Below are positions 25,519 through 34,604 of a DNA stretch of 64,000 bases, piece by piece (position 1 is the first letter of the stretch; each line of letters opens with the position of its first letter). Made by a program: the position numbers and the translations under genes. Origin of the DNA: Rhodopseudomonas palustris (GTDB taxonomy: Bacteria > Pseudomonadota > Alphaproteobacteria > Rhizobiales > Xanthobacteraceae); contig NZ_CP019966.1 of the NCBI RefSeq assembly GCF_003031265.1, positions 2,294,001 through 2,358,000 on the forward strand. Reading direction: 5' to 3'. Below the pieces are notes generated by a model. It was given only the letters and a program-made list of their open reading frames with translations, made no database searches and was not told the DNA's origin.

Positions 25519-26738
25519 TTGCGGACGCTCCATTGCACCACCGGCATCGCCGCGCGCCATCCGGTGAGGCCGCCGACCAGCGCGGCGCGCTCGACGCCGA
25601 GCCGCAGCAGCTCGCCGCCCTGACGACGATGCCAGTCGATCAGCAGCGCCTCGGTCTCCAACGTCACCGCATTGACCACCAGCCGGCCGCCGGGGGGCAG
25701 CGCCTGCCACACCGCATTCATCACGCCCGGGCGGCTGGCGCCGCCGCCGATGAACACCGCGTCGGGTGTCGGCAGTCCGGCGAGCGCCTCGGGCGCTGCG
25801 CCGAGCCGAAGATCGAGCTGGGGCACGCCGAGCGCCTCGGCATTGGCACGTGCGGTGGCGAGCCGGTCGGCGCGCGTTTCAATGCCGATCGCGCGATTGC
25901 TGCGCGCCGCCAGCAGCCATTCGATCCCGATCGAGCCGGCACCGGCGCCGATGTCCCACAGCAACTCATGGCCCCGCGGCGCCAGCGTCGACAGCGTCAC
26001 GGCGCGGACCTCGCGCTTGGTGAGCTGGCCGTCGTGTTGAAACAGCTCGTCCGGCAAGCCGCTGACGTACGGCATGATCACGGCGTCCGGCTCCGCGACG
26101 ACGGTGATGCCGAGTGCGACCGGCGCGGTGATGTCAGGGAATGCGAAGATCGACGCGGTGGTCCGCCGCACGCGCTCGCGCGGGCCGCCGAGCGCTTCAA
26201 GCACGTTGAGTTCGGATGCGCCGAAGCCGTTCGCCGCCAGATAGCCGGCGATCTCGCCCACGGCGCCGCCGTCGCGCACCAATACGATCAGCCGCGCCTG
26301 GGGGCGGAGATGCGGGCGCAGCGTCGCGACCGGCCGCGCGTGCAGGCCGAGCGTCACCGCGTCCTCCAGGCGCCAGCCGAGCCGCGCCGCAGCCCAGGCA
26401 AAGGTTGGTGGCGCCGGGACGGCGGTCCATTCCTTGGGCGCGAGATGATCGGCCAGTACCGCGCCAGCGCCGTGCCAGAACGGATCGCCGGAGCACAGCA
26501 CGACGACGCGGCGGCCTCGCTGCGCCAGCACCTCGGGCAATGAGGCGGCGAACGGTACGCGCCACGGCAGTGTTGGCTTGTTCAATGCGGCAACGAGGCC
26601 GAGGTGACGATCGCCGCCGACGATCAGTTCGGCCGCTTCGAGCAGCGTCCGTGCGCGCGCCGACAGCCCGTCGAGGCCGTCCTCACCGATTCCGACGATG
26701 GACAGCCAGGGCTGCGTCGTGTCATCGCTGGTGATCAT
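25515..26738 (-). CDS. cobL: Precorrin-6Y C5,15-methyltransferase (decarboxylating)
   Basis: A 407-residue fusion. The N-terminal half is a CbiE-type methylase ([32 protein letters not shown]). The C-terminal half is a CbiT-type methyltransferase with [17 protein letters not shown]. Together they methylate C5 and C15 and decarboxylate the ring-C acetate. The start at 26738 has AAGGGAG just upstream, and its codon shares bases with the cobK start on the other strand (CATG). It is the first gene of the cobL-cobE-cobM-cobB-cobA set, so its promoter must lie within cobK. Confidence 0.92.
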   Translation of the reverse strand: MITSDDTTQPWLSIVGIGEDGLDGLSARARTLLEAAELIVGGDRHLGLVAALNKPTLPWRVPFAASLPEVLAQRGRRVVVLCSGDPFWHGAGAVLADHLAPKEWTAVPAPPTFAWAAARLGWRLEDAVTLGLHARPVATLRPHLRPQARLIVLVRDGGAVGEIAGYLAANGFGASELNVLEALGGPRERVRRTTASIFAFPDITAPVALGITVVAEPDAVIMPYVSGLPDELFQHDGQLTKREVRAVTLSTLAPRGHELLWDIGAGAGSIGIEWLLAARSNRAIGIETRADRLATARANAEALGVPQLDLRLGAAPEALAGLPTPDAVFIGGGASRPGVMNAVWQALPPGGRLVVNAVTLETEALLIDWHRRQGGELLRLGVERAALVGGLTGWRAAMPVVQWSVRK

Positions 26739-27519
26739 GACGCTCCCTTCATCGCATCGCTCGCGCGTATTGATCCTCGGCGGCACCGCCGATGCCTCGG
26801 CGCTCGCCAGGGCGCTCGCCGCCGAGCCGGCCATCGACGCGGTGCTGTCGTTCGCCGGCCGTACCGATCACCCGAAGCCGCCGCCGATCCGGTTTCGCGT
26901 CGGAGGCTTTGGCGGAATCTGCGGTCTGGTCGATTACTTGCGTGCCGAGCGGATTGAGCGCGTCGTCGACGCGACGCATCCGTTCGCGGCGCAGATGAGC
27001 CGCCATGCGGTGATTGCCTGCGCCGAAGCCGGTGTACCGCTGCTGGCGCTGGAGCGGCCGGCGTGGCAGGCCACCACTGGCGATCGCTGGACCGAGGTCG
27101 ATGATCTCGATCAGGCCGTCGTCGCGCTCGGTGCTGCGCCGCGGCGGGTGTTTCTCGGCATCGGCCGCCAGAACCTCGAACTGTTCGCGTCGCAGCCGCA
27201 GCACGCTTATCTGGTGCGGCTGGTCGATCCACCGCGCGGGCCGCTGCCGTTGCCGAACGTCGATATCGTGGTGGCGCGCGGACCGTTCGATCTCGCCGGC
27301 GACCGGGCGCTGCTGCAGGCGCACCGTACCGAGATCGTCGTCGCCAAGAACGCCGGCGGCGACGCAGCCGTCGCCAAGATCACCGCGGCGCGCGAACTCG
27401 GGCTGCCGGTGATCATGGTGAGGCGGCCCGCGGTGCCGGATCGGTGCTGTGTCCCAATGGTCGCCGACGTGATGGCCTGGCTCGGTCACGACAGTGCTCC
27501 GGAGAACCGCGGCGTGTAG
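26737..27519 (+). CDS. cobK: Precorrin-6A reductase
   Basis: A 260-residue NADPH-dependent reductase that converts precorrin-6A to precorrin-6B. Motifs: RVLILGGTADASALARAL, VDATHPFAAQMS, VFLGIGRQNLELF and VVAKNAGGDAAVAKI. It lies alone on the plus strand between two minus-strand cob blocks. Its ATG overlaps the cobL start codon, and its last 34 bases overlap the convergent cobJ end. The Shine-Dalgarno is weak, and any promoter must lie inside cobL. Confidence 0.9.
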   Translation: MTLPSSHRSRVLILGGTADASALARALAAEPAIDAVLSFAGRTDHPKPPPIRFRVGGFGGICGLVDYLRAERIERVVDATHPFAAQMSRHAVIACAEAGVPLLALERPAWQATTGDRWTEVDDLDQAVVALGAAPRRVFLGIGRQNLELFASQPQHAYLVRLVDPPRGPLPLPNVDIVVARGPFDLAGDRALLQAHRTEIVVAKNAGGDAAVAKITAARELGLPVIMVRRPAVPDRCCVPMVADVMAWLGHDSAPENRGV

Positions 27520-28247
27520 ACGAAAGCGGCGCCGCTGCTGCGCGCAATGATCTTGGTCTGCGACGAACCGATCATCACCAGCGTGCGCATGTCGGCGCGT
27601 TGCGGCATCGCATCGCCGAGCGGCACCACGTCGATGCGCTCGCGCGGATCGCTGACGGCGGTCGCAAAGATCACCGGCACGGATGCCGGATGGACGCTGC
27701 GCAGCAGTTCGAAGGCGCGGCCGAGTTGCCAGGCGCGCGCTTTCGAGATCGGGTTGTACAGCGCGATAACGAAATCGGCTTCGGCGGCCGCGCGCAGACG
27801 TTTCTCGACCGTTTCCCACGGCTTGAGATTGTCCGACAGGTTGATCGCACAGAAGTCGTGACCGAGCGGCGCACCGATCCGCGCTGCAGCGGCGAACATT
27901 GCGCTGATGCCGGGGAGCACGCGAATGTCGAGCTCCCGCCAAGCTGCGTCACCCGCCTCGATCGCTTCGAACAGCGCGGCCGCCATCGCGAACACGCCGG
28001 GATCGCCGGAGGATACGATGACGACGTGGCGCCCCTCGGCCGCCAGCCGCAGCGCGAAGGCTGCGCGATCGAGCTCTTCGCGGTTGTCGGAGGCGTGCCG
28101 CAGCAGGCCGTCGCGCTCGGCGACGCGCGCGACATAAGGTGCGTAGCCGACGATGTCGGTGGCACGTGCCAGGGCTGCGCTGACTTCCGGTGTGATCAGG
28201 TCTTGCGTGCCGGGCCCGAGGCCCGCGACGACGACAGATCCGGTCAT
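27486..28247 (-). CDS. cobJ: Precorrin-3B C17-methyltransferase
   Basis: A 253-residue tetrapyrrole methylase that drives ring contraction. Motifs: VVAGLGPGTQDLITPEV, DIVGYAPYVARV, IVSSGDPGVFAMAAALFE, PGISAMFAAAARIGAPLGHD and FVIALYNPISKARAW. It needs no chelated cobalt in the aerobic pathway and acts after precorrin-3B synthase. ATGA overlap with cobI couples them. It is the last gene of the riboswitch-controlled cobH operon. Confidence 0.93.
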   Translation of the reverse strand: MTGSVVVAGLGPGTQDLITPEVSAALARATDIVGYAPYVARVAERDGLLRHASDNREELDRAAFALRLAAEGRHVVIVSSGDPGVFAMAAALFEAIEAGDAAWRELDIRVLPGISAMFAAAARIGAPLGHDFCAINLSDNLKPWETVEKRLRAAAEADFVIALYNPISKARAWQLGRAFELLRSVHPASVPVIFATAVSDPRERIDVVPLGDAMPQRADMRTLVMIGSSQTKIIARSSGAAFVYTPRFSGALS

Positions 28248-28972
28248 GGCCGTCGCCCTTGTCCGTGGACCAGCACGATCGAGAAGTAGGGCGCGTCGTC
28301 GGTGGTCTTGTCGGCGAGCGGCATCACCACCTGATCGGCCATCGCGCCGCGCTCGACATAGATCGCGCGATCGAGCAGTCCGGCGTCGTCGAGCGCGCGG
28401 CGCACCTTCGGCAGATTACGGCCGAGCTTCATGATCACGATCGCATCGCCAGCGGCGAGCGCCGCCTTCAGTCGCGCCGGCCCGAGCGTCGCCGGCACCA
28501 CGCAGAGCACATCATCACCGTAAGTGATCGGCGTGCCGCTCGCGGTCCAGCACGCGGTCATGCCGGAAATGCCCGGCACCACTTCGACGCGGACGCGCGG
28601 CGCCAGCCGGCTGTGCAGATGCATGAACGAGCCGTACAGGAAGGGATCCCCTTCACACAGCACGACGACGTCGCGGCCTTGCGCGATGTGTTCGGCAAGT
28701 CGCGACACGCATTTTTCGTAGAAGCTGCGCAGCGTCGCCGCATAGGCCGGATCGTCGAGCGCGATCTCGGTCGTCACCGGATAGTCCATCGGCTCTTCGA
28801 TCACGCCGTCCGGCAGCAGGCCCTCGGCGATGCGCCGAGCGTGACCGGGGCGTCCGGCTTTGCGGAAGTACGCCACCACCTTGGCGGCGCCGACCAGCCG
28901 CGCGGCGCGGACGCTCATCAGGTCGGGCGCGCCGGGGCCGACGCCGACGCCGTAAACTGTCGGCGCGCTCAT
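28244..28972 (-). CDS. cobI: Precorrin-2 C20-methyltransferase
   Basis: A 242-residue methylase converting precorrin-2 to precorrin-3A. Motifs: VYGVGVGPGAPDLMSVRAAR, VVLCEGDPFLYGSFMHLH, VEVVPGISGMTACW and VIMKLGRNLPKVR. The start at 28972 overlaps the cobH stop as ATGA; the longer open frame to 29233 lies within cobH. Confidence 0.93.
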   Translation of the reverse strand: MSAPTVYGVGVGPGAPDLMSVRAARLVGAAKVVAYFRKAGRPGHARRIAEGLLPDGVIEEPMDYPVTTEIALDDPAYAATLRSFYEKCVSRLAEHIAQGRDVVVLCEGDPFLYGSFMHLHSRLAPRVRVEVVPGISGMTACWTASGTPITYGDDVLCVVPATLGPARLKAALAAGDAIVIMKLGRNLPKVRRALDDAGLLDRAIYVERGAMADQVVMPLADKTTDDAPYFSIVLVHGQGRRP

Positions 28973-29598
28973 TCGCGTTCGCTCGCGAGCGCGTTGATCG
29001 CCGCAGCCGTCATCGCGCTGCCGCCGCGCCGGCCGCGCACGATCACGCAAGGCGACGGCGAGTCCGCCAGCAGCGCGTCCTTGGATTCGGCCGCGCCGAC
29101 GAAGCCGACCGGGATGCCGATAATGGCCGCGGGCCGCGGGGCGCCGGGCTCGGCGAGGATTTCGAGCAGCCGGAACAGCGCGGTCGGTGCATTGCCGATT
29201 GCCACCACCGCGCCCTGCATCCGGTCGCGCCACAGATCGACTGCGGCCGCCGATCGGGTGGTGCCGAGCTTTGCGGCGAGGGCCGGAACATCAGGATGGT
29301 TCAGCGTGCAGATCACTTCGTTGTCGGCCGGCAGTCGTTTACGAGTGACGCCGTTGGCGACCATCTGCGCGTCGCACAGGATCGGCGCACCGGCCTGTAG
29401 CGCGGCGCGTCCCGCCGCGACGAAGCCGGGCGTGAATGCGATGTCGCCGGCGACCTCGACCATGCCGCTGGCGTGAATGATCCGCACCGCGATCTTCTCC
29501 TCGTCGGGCGTGAACCGATCGAGGGCGGCCTCGGCGCGGATAATGGAGAACGACTGACGATAGATCGCGTCGCCGTCTTTTTCGTAAGCGTAGGTCAT
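28969..29598 (-). CDS. cobH: Precorrin-8X methylmutase
   Basis: A 209-residue enzyme moving the C11 methyl to C12, giving hydrogenobyrinic acid. The catalytic histidine lies in VRIIHASGMVE near residue 43. ILCDAQMVANGV, IGNAPTALFRL and GIPVGFVGAAESKD are family signatures. It is the second gene of the riboswitch-led operon, with ATGA overlaps on both sides. Confidence 0.94.
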   Translation of the reverse strand: MTYAYEKDGDAIYRQSFSIIRAEAALDRFTPDEEKIAVRIIHASGMVEVAGDIAFTPGFVAAGRAALQAGAPILCDAQMVANGVTRKRLPADNEVICTLNHPDVPALAAKLGTTRSAAAVDLWRDRMQGAVVAIGNAPTALFRLLEILAEPGAPRPAAIIGIPVGFVGAAESKDALLADSPSPCVIVRGRRGGSAMTAAAINALASERE

Positions 29599-30158
29599 CG
29601 GGCGACGTCCTCGATCAGCTCGGGGAGAATGGAGGGATGCGGGTCTGTATCGGCGGTCGCGCTCTCGCTCGGCGCATCCATCGCAGTGATGCTGAGGCCC
29701 GCGGCAAGGGCGAGCTGCATCAGGATGGCGCGTGCGGCACGGCCGGCGTGCTGCGCGTACAGTCTGTTGAGGTGGCGAAGCGTGGTCTGCGGCAGGTTGG
29801 TGATTAGTTCGCCCGGGATCTCGTGCGGCCCGCCGGTAGCGAGCACCGCGAAGGCGATCCGCTGGCTGCTGGCGAAGGCGGTGACCGCTTCGACGGCTTC
29901 ACGGTCGGAATGCGCCTGATCCGGCAGCACGATCAGGATTGCGCGCGGCAGCGACGAATCGAGGCAGCGCTCGCTCGCCTGTGCGGCGAAGGAGGCGAGA
30001 TCGCTGGCGCGCAACCGGTGCGGTCCGCCGGGCCATGACTGAGCGAAGTCCGCCAGCGTCTCGGCGCAGGGCGACAGCACCGCGATTTCGGCAGCGGCTG
30101 GCCGAAGCGACAGCTGAGAACCGGCGGAGACACCGGGATGGAGCGCAGTGGGCGGCAT
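29595..30158 (-). CDS. CobN N-terminal-like stand-alone protein
   Basis: A 187-residue protein, first gene behind cobalamin riboswitch 2 and overlapping cobH by ATGA. From memory of CobN, several segments line up with its N-terminal region: AAEIAVLSPCAETLADFA, a LRASDLASF stretch, then AILIVLPD and SSQRIAFAVLATG followed by a helical HLNRLYAQHAGRAARAI. All catalytic chelatase parts, about 1000 residues, are absent. It could be a remnant of a lost cobN, or a small module with its own role, for example a chelatase partner or metallochaperone. An unrelated family is also possible. Clean overlaps and intact frame argue that it is still translated. Confidence 0.45.
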   Translation of the reverse strand: MPPTALHPGVSAGSQLSLRPAAAEIAVLSPCAETLADFAQSWPGGPHRLRASDLASFAAQASERCLDSSLPRAILIVLPDQAHSDREAVEAVTAFASSQRIAFAVLATGGPHEIPGELITNLPQTTLRHLNRLYAQHAGRAARAILMQLALAAGLSITAMDAPSESATADTDPHPSILPELIEDVAR

Positions 30159-30283
30159 CGCGCCGAATCTCGTCGGTTGGCCATCGCGGGCGATGGCTCA
30201 AAACCGGCGAACGGACCTGCACTCCGGACCGCCGAAAGACATCCCGGGGCACCCCGCCCGAAACGACGTCAACATAGCAGGCG

Positions 30284-30455
30284 ACGGCAGGTCTCCTGGC
30301 TCACGGGTCGTCGCCGATGCAGCCTTCCCGGAATATCTCCAGTGGCGTGTTGCGTCGGCTCACCGTTTACAGTTGCGGGGGCAGCTTCGGCTCGACCGCG
30401 GGCAGCGATCTTCCGATATTCCCTCTTCGTCCTGTCCGAGGACAGGACACCGTCG
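30284..30455 (-). promoter_or_regulatory. Cobalamin riboswitch 2
   Basis: Read on the minus strand: GGTGTCC, GAAGAGGGAAT, the core GCTGCCCCCGCAACTGTAAACGG, GCCACTGG, CCGGGAAGG and GAGCCAGGAGACCTGCC. It lies 125 bases ahead of the CobN-like ORF and so controls the cobH-cobI-cobJ operon. The cobZ-like pair ends about 100 bases upstream on the same strand, so read-through could also pass the switch. Confidence 0.93.
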
Positions 30456-30555
30456 GCGCGGGATGTTTGGGACGGAAACGGCGAACTGTCAATCGACCAT
30501 CATTGGCAACTGGCTGCCAAGAGCCGTCATCAAATTCGCGCCAGCTTGATCGGGA

Positions 30556-31689
30556 TCAAGGCGTATCGCCGGAGGCCTCCGGGGCTCGCGCCAACGTGCG
30601 GCGGCGGCTGTCGATCGCCACACGCAGCAGCGCCGCCGCCCGGAACGGCGCGTGCAGCGCTTTGCTGAACGGCAGCGCGGCGAACAGGCCGAACACCAAC
30701 CCGAGATGGGTGGTGAGCAGCAACCCCATCGCTGGCGTGCTGCGGAAGCCGAGCACCGCGAGCCCGCTGGCGCCCACCAGGGCCAGCAGGATGAGAAAGG
30801 CGACGTTCAGCCTAGTCTCGCCGCGGTCGCTCGGCTCGCGGTCGGACCGCGCTTCCAATGCCAGCAGTCCCACCGCGCCCACGGTCATCGTCACGCCGCC
30901 GACGAGCCCGAGCATCACCGACAGGCTGGCGACCGGGGAGGGCGCCACGACGCCGAGCAGATGATGATAAGCGGACGCCGCGATCGTCGACAGGCCGTTG
31001 AGCACGAAGCCGCCGGCGGTCAGATGGTGCAAGATCCGCCGCCGCTGCGAGGTGCGCTCATCATGGTCATGGCAGCCGGGGCCGCCGCCGCCGAGGTGAC
31101 GCAACGTAATGATGTCGGAGAGAGCAGCCGGCAGCGCGCGGACGATCTCGCGGACCGTCACCTGCGGCGCGATCGTATGCCAGTATCGCAGCGTCGCCAG
31201 CGTGACCGCGATGACCGCCCAGGCGAACGTGCCGCCTGCGAGTCCGGCCATCGCCGGCCACGGCAGCACGCGATAGAACGCGCCTTCGCCCGCGTGGGCG
31301 GTTAGCAATGCCGATGAGTCCGTGTCTAGTACGAGGCCGAAGGTGATCAGCAGCGCCAGCGCGACGGTGGCGGGTACTGCGAGCGATGAGGCGCGAAAGA
31401 CGCGACCGAGCGCAGGCGGCCACAAATGGTCCGCATAAGAGCGCTGGCGCAGTTCGGCGAACGTCGCCGGCAGATTGACGGCGAACGGATGTGGTGGTGC
31501 GTATTGGCAATCGTGCCAGCAGCCCTGGCAGTTATGGCAGAGGTTCGACAGGTAGCTGACATCGCTCAGGCTGAAGCTGTGCTTGCCGTCGATCACCGGG
31601 AACACCGGGCAGAGCCCATCGCAATACATGCAGGCGCTGCAGATCCGCAGCACGCGCTCGGCTTCTGACATCTTATCAGCCGCGGACAT
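30556..31689 (-). CDS. CobZ C-terminal half / TcuB-like Fe-S membrane protein
   Basis: A 377-residue protein. Two [4Fe-4S] cysteine clusters lie at the N-terminus (CSACMYCDGLCPVFP and CHNCQGCWHDC), followed by about six membrane helices with conserved histidines (HHLTAGGFVLNG, YHHLLGV), likely haem ligands. This is the TcuB/CitB layout and equals the C-terminal part of CobZ of Rhodobacter capsulatus, the precorrin-3B synthase that replaces CobG. Its partner is the flavoprotein directly upstream, which it overlaps by 14 bases. The start at 31689 has AGGAGG ten bases ahead. Confidence 0.85.
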   Translation of the reverse strand: MSAADKMSEAERVLRICSACMYCDGLCPVFPVIDGKHSFSLSDVSYLSNLCHNCQGCWHDCQYAPPHPFAVNLPATFAELRQRSYADHLWPPALGRVFRASSLAVPATVALALLITFGLVLDTDSSALLTAHAGEGAFYRVLPWPAMAGLAGGTFAWAVIAVTLATLRYWHTIAPQVTVREIVRALPAALSDIITLRHLGGGGPGCHDHDERTSQRRRILHHLTAGGFVLNGLSTIAASAYHHLLGVVAPSPVASLSVMLGLVGGVTMTVGAVGLLALEARSDREPSDRGETRLNVAFLILLALVGASGLAVLGFRSTPAMGLLLTTHLGLVFGLFAALPFSKALHAPFRAAALLRVAIDSRRRTLARAPEASGDTP

Positions 31690-32992
31690 GGCGCGCCGCC
31701 TCCTCGCCGGCGATCTGGCCGAACACTGCCGATAGGGTGATGCCGAGCCCGGCGAGATAGCCGCGGCGCAGCACATTCGCGGCCATGATCATGCCGGCCG
31801 CGAACAGATCGTCGTGACGGTGCCCGTCGGCCTGGACCACCCGCATCGTTGCATCCACCTTGATGCCGTAGTGCACGAACGTCAGCCCCGGCCGCATCGG
31901 ATAGGCGGCGAATGGCGGCACCGCGATGGGACGCGCGGCGTTGACCGGGGCGGCATTGAAGTCCTCAATGCTTTGCAACAGACCGGTGGGATCGATCTGC
32001 AGCGCGGCAGCTAGTTCCCCGAGGTTCGGCGCAGTGACCGGCGCCAGCGCGGATGGCGCAGCGCGGGCCAGACCCGCTGCATCGAGCAGCAGATAAGCGA
32101 TCTGGCCGGGACAGATGGCAATCTTCGGTCCCCATTTGGCGTAGTGGGTGGGCTGCGATCCGGCCCCTGCGACGTCGATGCGAGCACCGGATCGATCGAC
32201 GACGAGGCCGAGCGGAATCGACGTGATCCGGGTGACGATGCCGCCATCGAATTGCGGCCCGCGCGCATCGACAGGAACCGCATGACAGGTGGTCGGATCG
32301 CCGATTGCACAGCCCCCGGCTGCGATCAGCAGATCGAGCAAGCGACCGTCCGAATATGGCGTGCCGCGGACCATCCAGCCCTCGGCGGCGCTGCCGAAAT
32401 TGTCGCTCAACCAGGCGGGGTCGGCTCCGGGGCCACCGGCACAGACGACGACGCTGCGCGTGCGAATACTGTCGTCAGCCCCAGCGGATCGAACGCTGAT
32501 CGTCCAGCCCTCGTCTTCGGCGCGTAGCAGCGACCGTGCCTCGCTGTCGTAGCTGATCGCGATGCCGAGCCGGTCGGCGGTGGCGTACAGCGCATTGATC
32601 ATCGCTTTGCCGCCACCCAGCGGGAATGCGGTGCGGCGGGAATACGGCATCACCCCGGTGCCAGGCGGCTGCAGATGTACGCCGTGCTCGATCAGCCAGC
32701 CGGCGATGCTGTGTGCGCGTTCGATCAGCAGTTCCGTCAGCACTTGGTCGGTGCCGTCGCCCGTCACGCTGCGTAGCTCGGCGCGCAGTTCATCTGCTGT
32801 GTAGCGATCGGGGACGTGTTCGAGCGGCGTCTCGTGTGTCAGCCGGAAATTGCGGCCATGGCGCGTGTTGCCGCCGCGTAGGGGCTGCGGCGCCGCTTCG
32901 AGCAGGCGGACTGCAGCGCCGCCGCGGCGCGCGGCAATTGCCGCGCAAAGACCGGCGATTCCGCCGCCTATCACCGTCACATCCCACAGCAA
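31676..32992 (-). CDS. CobZ N-terminal half / TcuA-like flavoprotein
   Basis: A 438-residue FAD-dependent dehydrogenase of the fumarate reductase/TcuA type. The ADP-binding motif VIGGGIAGLCAAIAARRGG is at residues 7-25, the RHGRNFRLTHE segment at about 46-56, and a C-terminal FAADMI-like AAGMIMAANVL motif. With the Fe-S membrane protein it reproduces CobZ, which in Rhodobacter capsulatus is one fused chain making precorrin-3B. Tricarballylate or citrate oxidation is the other known use of the pair, but the cob setting favours CobZ. The start is TTG at 32992 with a weak ribosome site. The gene is divergent from riboswitch 3 and cobT. Confidence 0.85.
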   Translation of the reverse strand: MLWDVTVIGGGIAGLCAAIAARRGGAAVRLLEAAPQPLRGGNTRHGRNFRLTHETPLEHVPDRYTADELRAELRSVTGDGTDQVLTELLIERAHSIAGWLIEHGVHLQPPGTGVMPYSRRTAFPLGGGKAMINALYATADRLGIAISYDSEARSLLRAEDEGWTISVRSAGADDSIRTRSVVVCAGGPGADPAWLSDNFGSAAEGWMVRGTPYSDGRLLDLLIAAGGCAIGDPTTCHAVPVDARGPQFDGGIVTRITSIPLGLVVDRSGARIDVAGAGSQPTHYAKWGPKIAICPGQIAYLLLDAAGLARAAPSALAPVTAPNLGELAAALQIDPTGLLQSIEDFNAAPVNAARPIAVPPFAAYPMRPGLTFVHYGIKVDATMRVVQADGHRHDDLFAAGMIMAANVLRRGYLAGLGITLSAVFGQIAGEEAARHVRG

Positions 32993-33139
32993 GATGCGGT
33001 CAATCCGGTCGAGATGATGCGCCAGGGCCGTTCGAGAGCGGCCAAGAAAAGCGCGGCTTGGTGGACCTTCGTCTTAGAGGGCGGCTCCGGGTTGTTGTCA
33101 ATCTTGCGCCCGTGGCGTCGCCGTGCTGTGGTGCCGCTC

Positions 33140-33322
33140 GCTTCGGTGCCCTTCGTTCGAAGGGTGAAACGGGAATGCGGTGCGGCGAGCAATCGCCAAG
33201 TCCGCGGCTGCCCCCGCAACTGTAAGCGGACCGCTTCCGGTCACACCGCCACTGAGCACGGCATTCGCAAGCCGCTCGGGAAGGCGACCGGGACAATGTC
33301 CGCGAGCCAGGAGACCGGCCGA
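33140..33322 (+). promoter_or_regulatory. Cobalamin riboswitch 3
   Basis: CGGTGCCC, GGTGAAACGGGAATGCGGTG, the core GGCTGCCCCCGCAACTGTAA, GCCACTGAG, CGGGAAGGCGACC and GAGCCAGGAGACCGGCC appear in order on the plus strand. It lies about 215 bases upstream of cobT and probably controls the cobT-cobV-cobQ-cobF set. Confidence 0.93.
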
Positions 33323-33539
33323 AGTCCGAAACCATGCCATTCGACGGTGGGTCGAAGAAGGACACAGACATGCTGCACCGACCGCCGACCTGACGCGCGC
33401 CTCCGCTTTCCGCGGAGAAATCCCGTCGTCGCCCGAACGAACCAGCGCGCACAGCTTTGCTGTCGCCGCCACGATGGTCGTTCGACTGTCTTCACTGCCC
33501 GCCGTCACGGCGGCAGCATTCTTATTGTCGAGCCTCCGA

Positions 33540-34604
33540 ATGCACGCGCCCTTGCTTGATCCACGCATCCTTTCCGTTTCGCCGGTCGATCCCTCCCATG
33601 AATCCGAGCTGCGGGCTCGGCTCGACGGCAAGGCGAAGCCGCCGGGCTCGCTCGGCCGGCTCGAAGAACTCGCCGTGCAGCTCGGGCTGATCTGGCATCC
33701 GGCGCCGCCGCGGGCTGAGCGTGCAACGGTGTTCATCTTTGCCGGCGATCACGGCCTCGCCGCCGATCGGGTGTCGCCGTATCCGGCGAGCGTGACACGC
33801 TCGATGGTCGAGGCGTATCTGGCAGATTGCGCCGGCGTGAACGTTCTGGCGAAAGCGGCGGCGACCGAGGTGCGGATCGTCGATGGTGGCATCGATGCCG
33901 ACATGCCGCCACATCCCAAGCTGATCGATCGCAAGATCCGGCGCGGCACCCGCAATGCACGCCACGAACCGGCGATGACTCATCAGGAGGCGGCGCGCGC
34001 GATCACGGCAGCGGCCGATCTGGTGCGCGAGGATATTGTGGGTGGGCTCGACATCGTTGCGATCGGCGAGATGGGAATCGGCAACACAACGTCTGCTGCG
34101 CTGATCACCCACGCGCTGACTGGGGCTCCAATCATCGATTGCGTCGGACGCGGGGCCGGGATGGATGATGCCGGCGTCGCGCACAAGCGCGCCATCGTCG
34201 AGCAGGCGGCGGCGCGGGCGCAGCCCACCGCACCGCTCGACGTGCTCGCTGAGTTCGGCGGATTCGATATCGCGATGATGGCCGGCGCGGTGCTGGGCGC
34301 TGCGACTTCGCGGCGGCCGGTGGTGATCGACGGGTTCATCGCCAGCGCCGCTGCGCTGCTGGCGGTGCGGCTGCAGCCCGCGGCGCGCGATTACTGCGTA
34401 TTCTCCCATCGCTCGGCCGAGCGCGGCCACCGTGTGCTGCTCGAAGCGATGCAGGCGACGCCGTATCTTGATCTCGGCTTGCGGCTCGGCGAGGGCACCG
34501 GTGCGCTGATGACCGTTCCGCTGCTGCGCGCCGCTGCCGGCATCCTCAACGATCTCGCCGCGCTGTCGGACGTGCTGGCGGGCCGGTTCGGATCGCGCGC
34601 GTGA
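33540..34604 (+). CDS. cobT: Nicotinate-nucleotide-dimethylbenzimidazole phosphoribosyltransferase
   Basis: A 354-residue enzyme that makes alpha-ribazole phosphate for the lower loop of cobalamin. Motifs: DGKAKPPGSLGRLEELA near residue 30, FIFAGDHGLAADRVSPYP, ALITHALTG, and LRLGEGTGALM with the catalytic glutamate near residue 317. The start at 33540 has only a weak ribosome site; a longer frame is open upstream but falls in the riboswitch leader. The stop overlaps the GTG start of cobV. Confidence 0.93.
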   Translation: MHAPLLDPRILSVSPVDPSHESELRARLDGKAKPPGSLGRLEELAVQLGLIWHPAPPRAERATVFIFAGDHGLAADRVSPYPASVTRSMVEAYLADCAGVNVLAKAAATEVRIVDGGIDADMPPHPKLIDRKIRRGTRNARHEPAMTHQEAARAITAAADLVREDIVGGLDIVAIGEMGIGNTTSAALITHALTGAPIIDCVGRGAGMDDAGVAHKRAIVEQAAARAQPTAPLDVLAEFGGFDIAMMAGAVLGAATSRRPVVIDGFIASAAALLAVRLQPAARDYCVFSHRSAERGHRVLLEAMQATPYLDLGLRLGEGTGALMTVPLLRAAAGILNDLAALSDVLAGRFGSRA

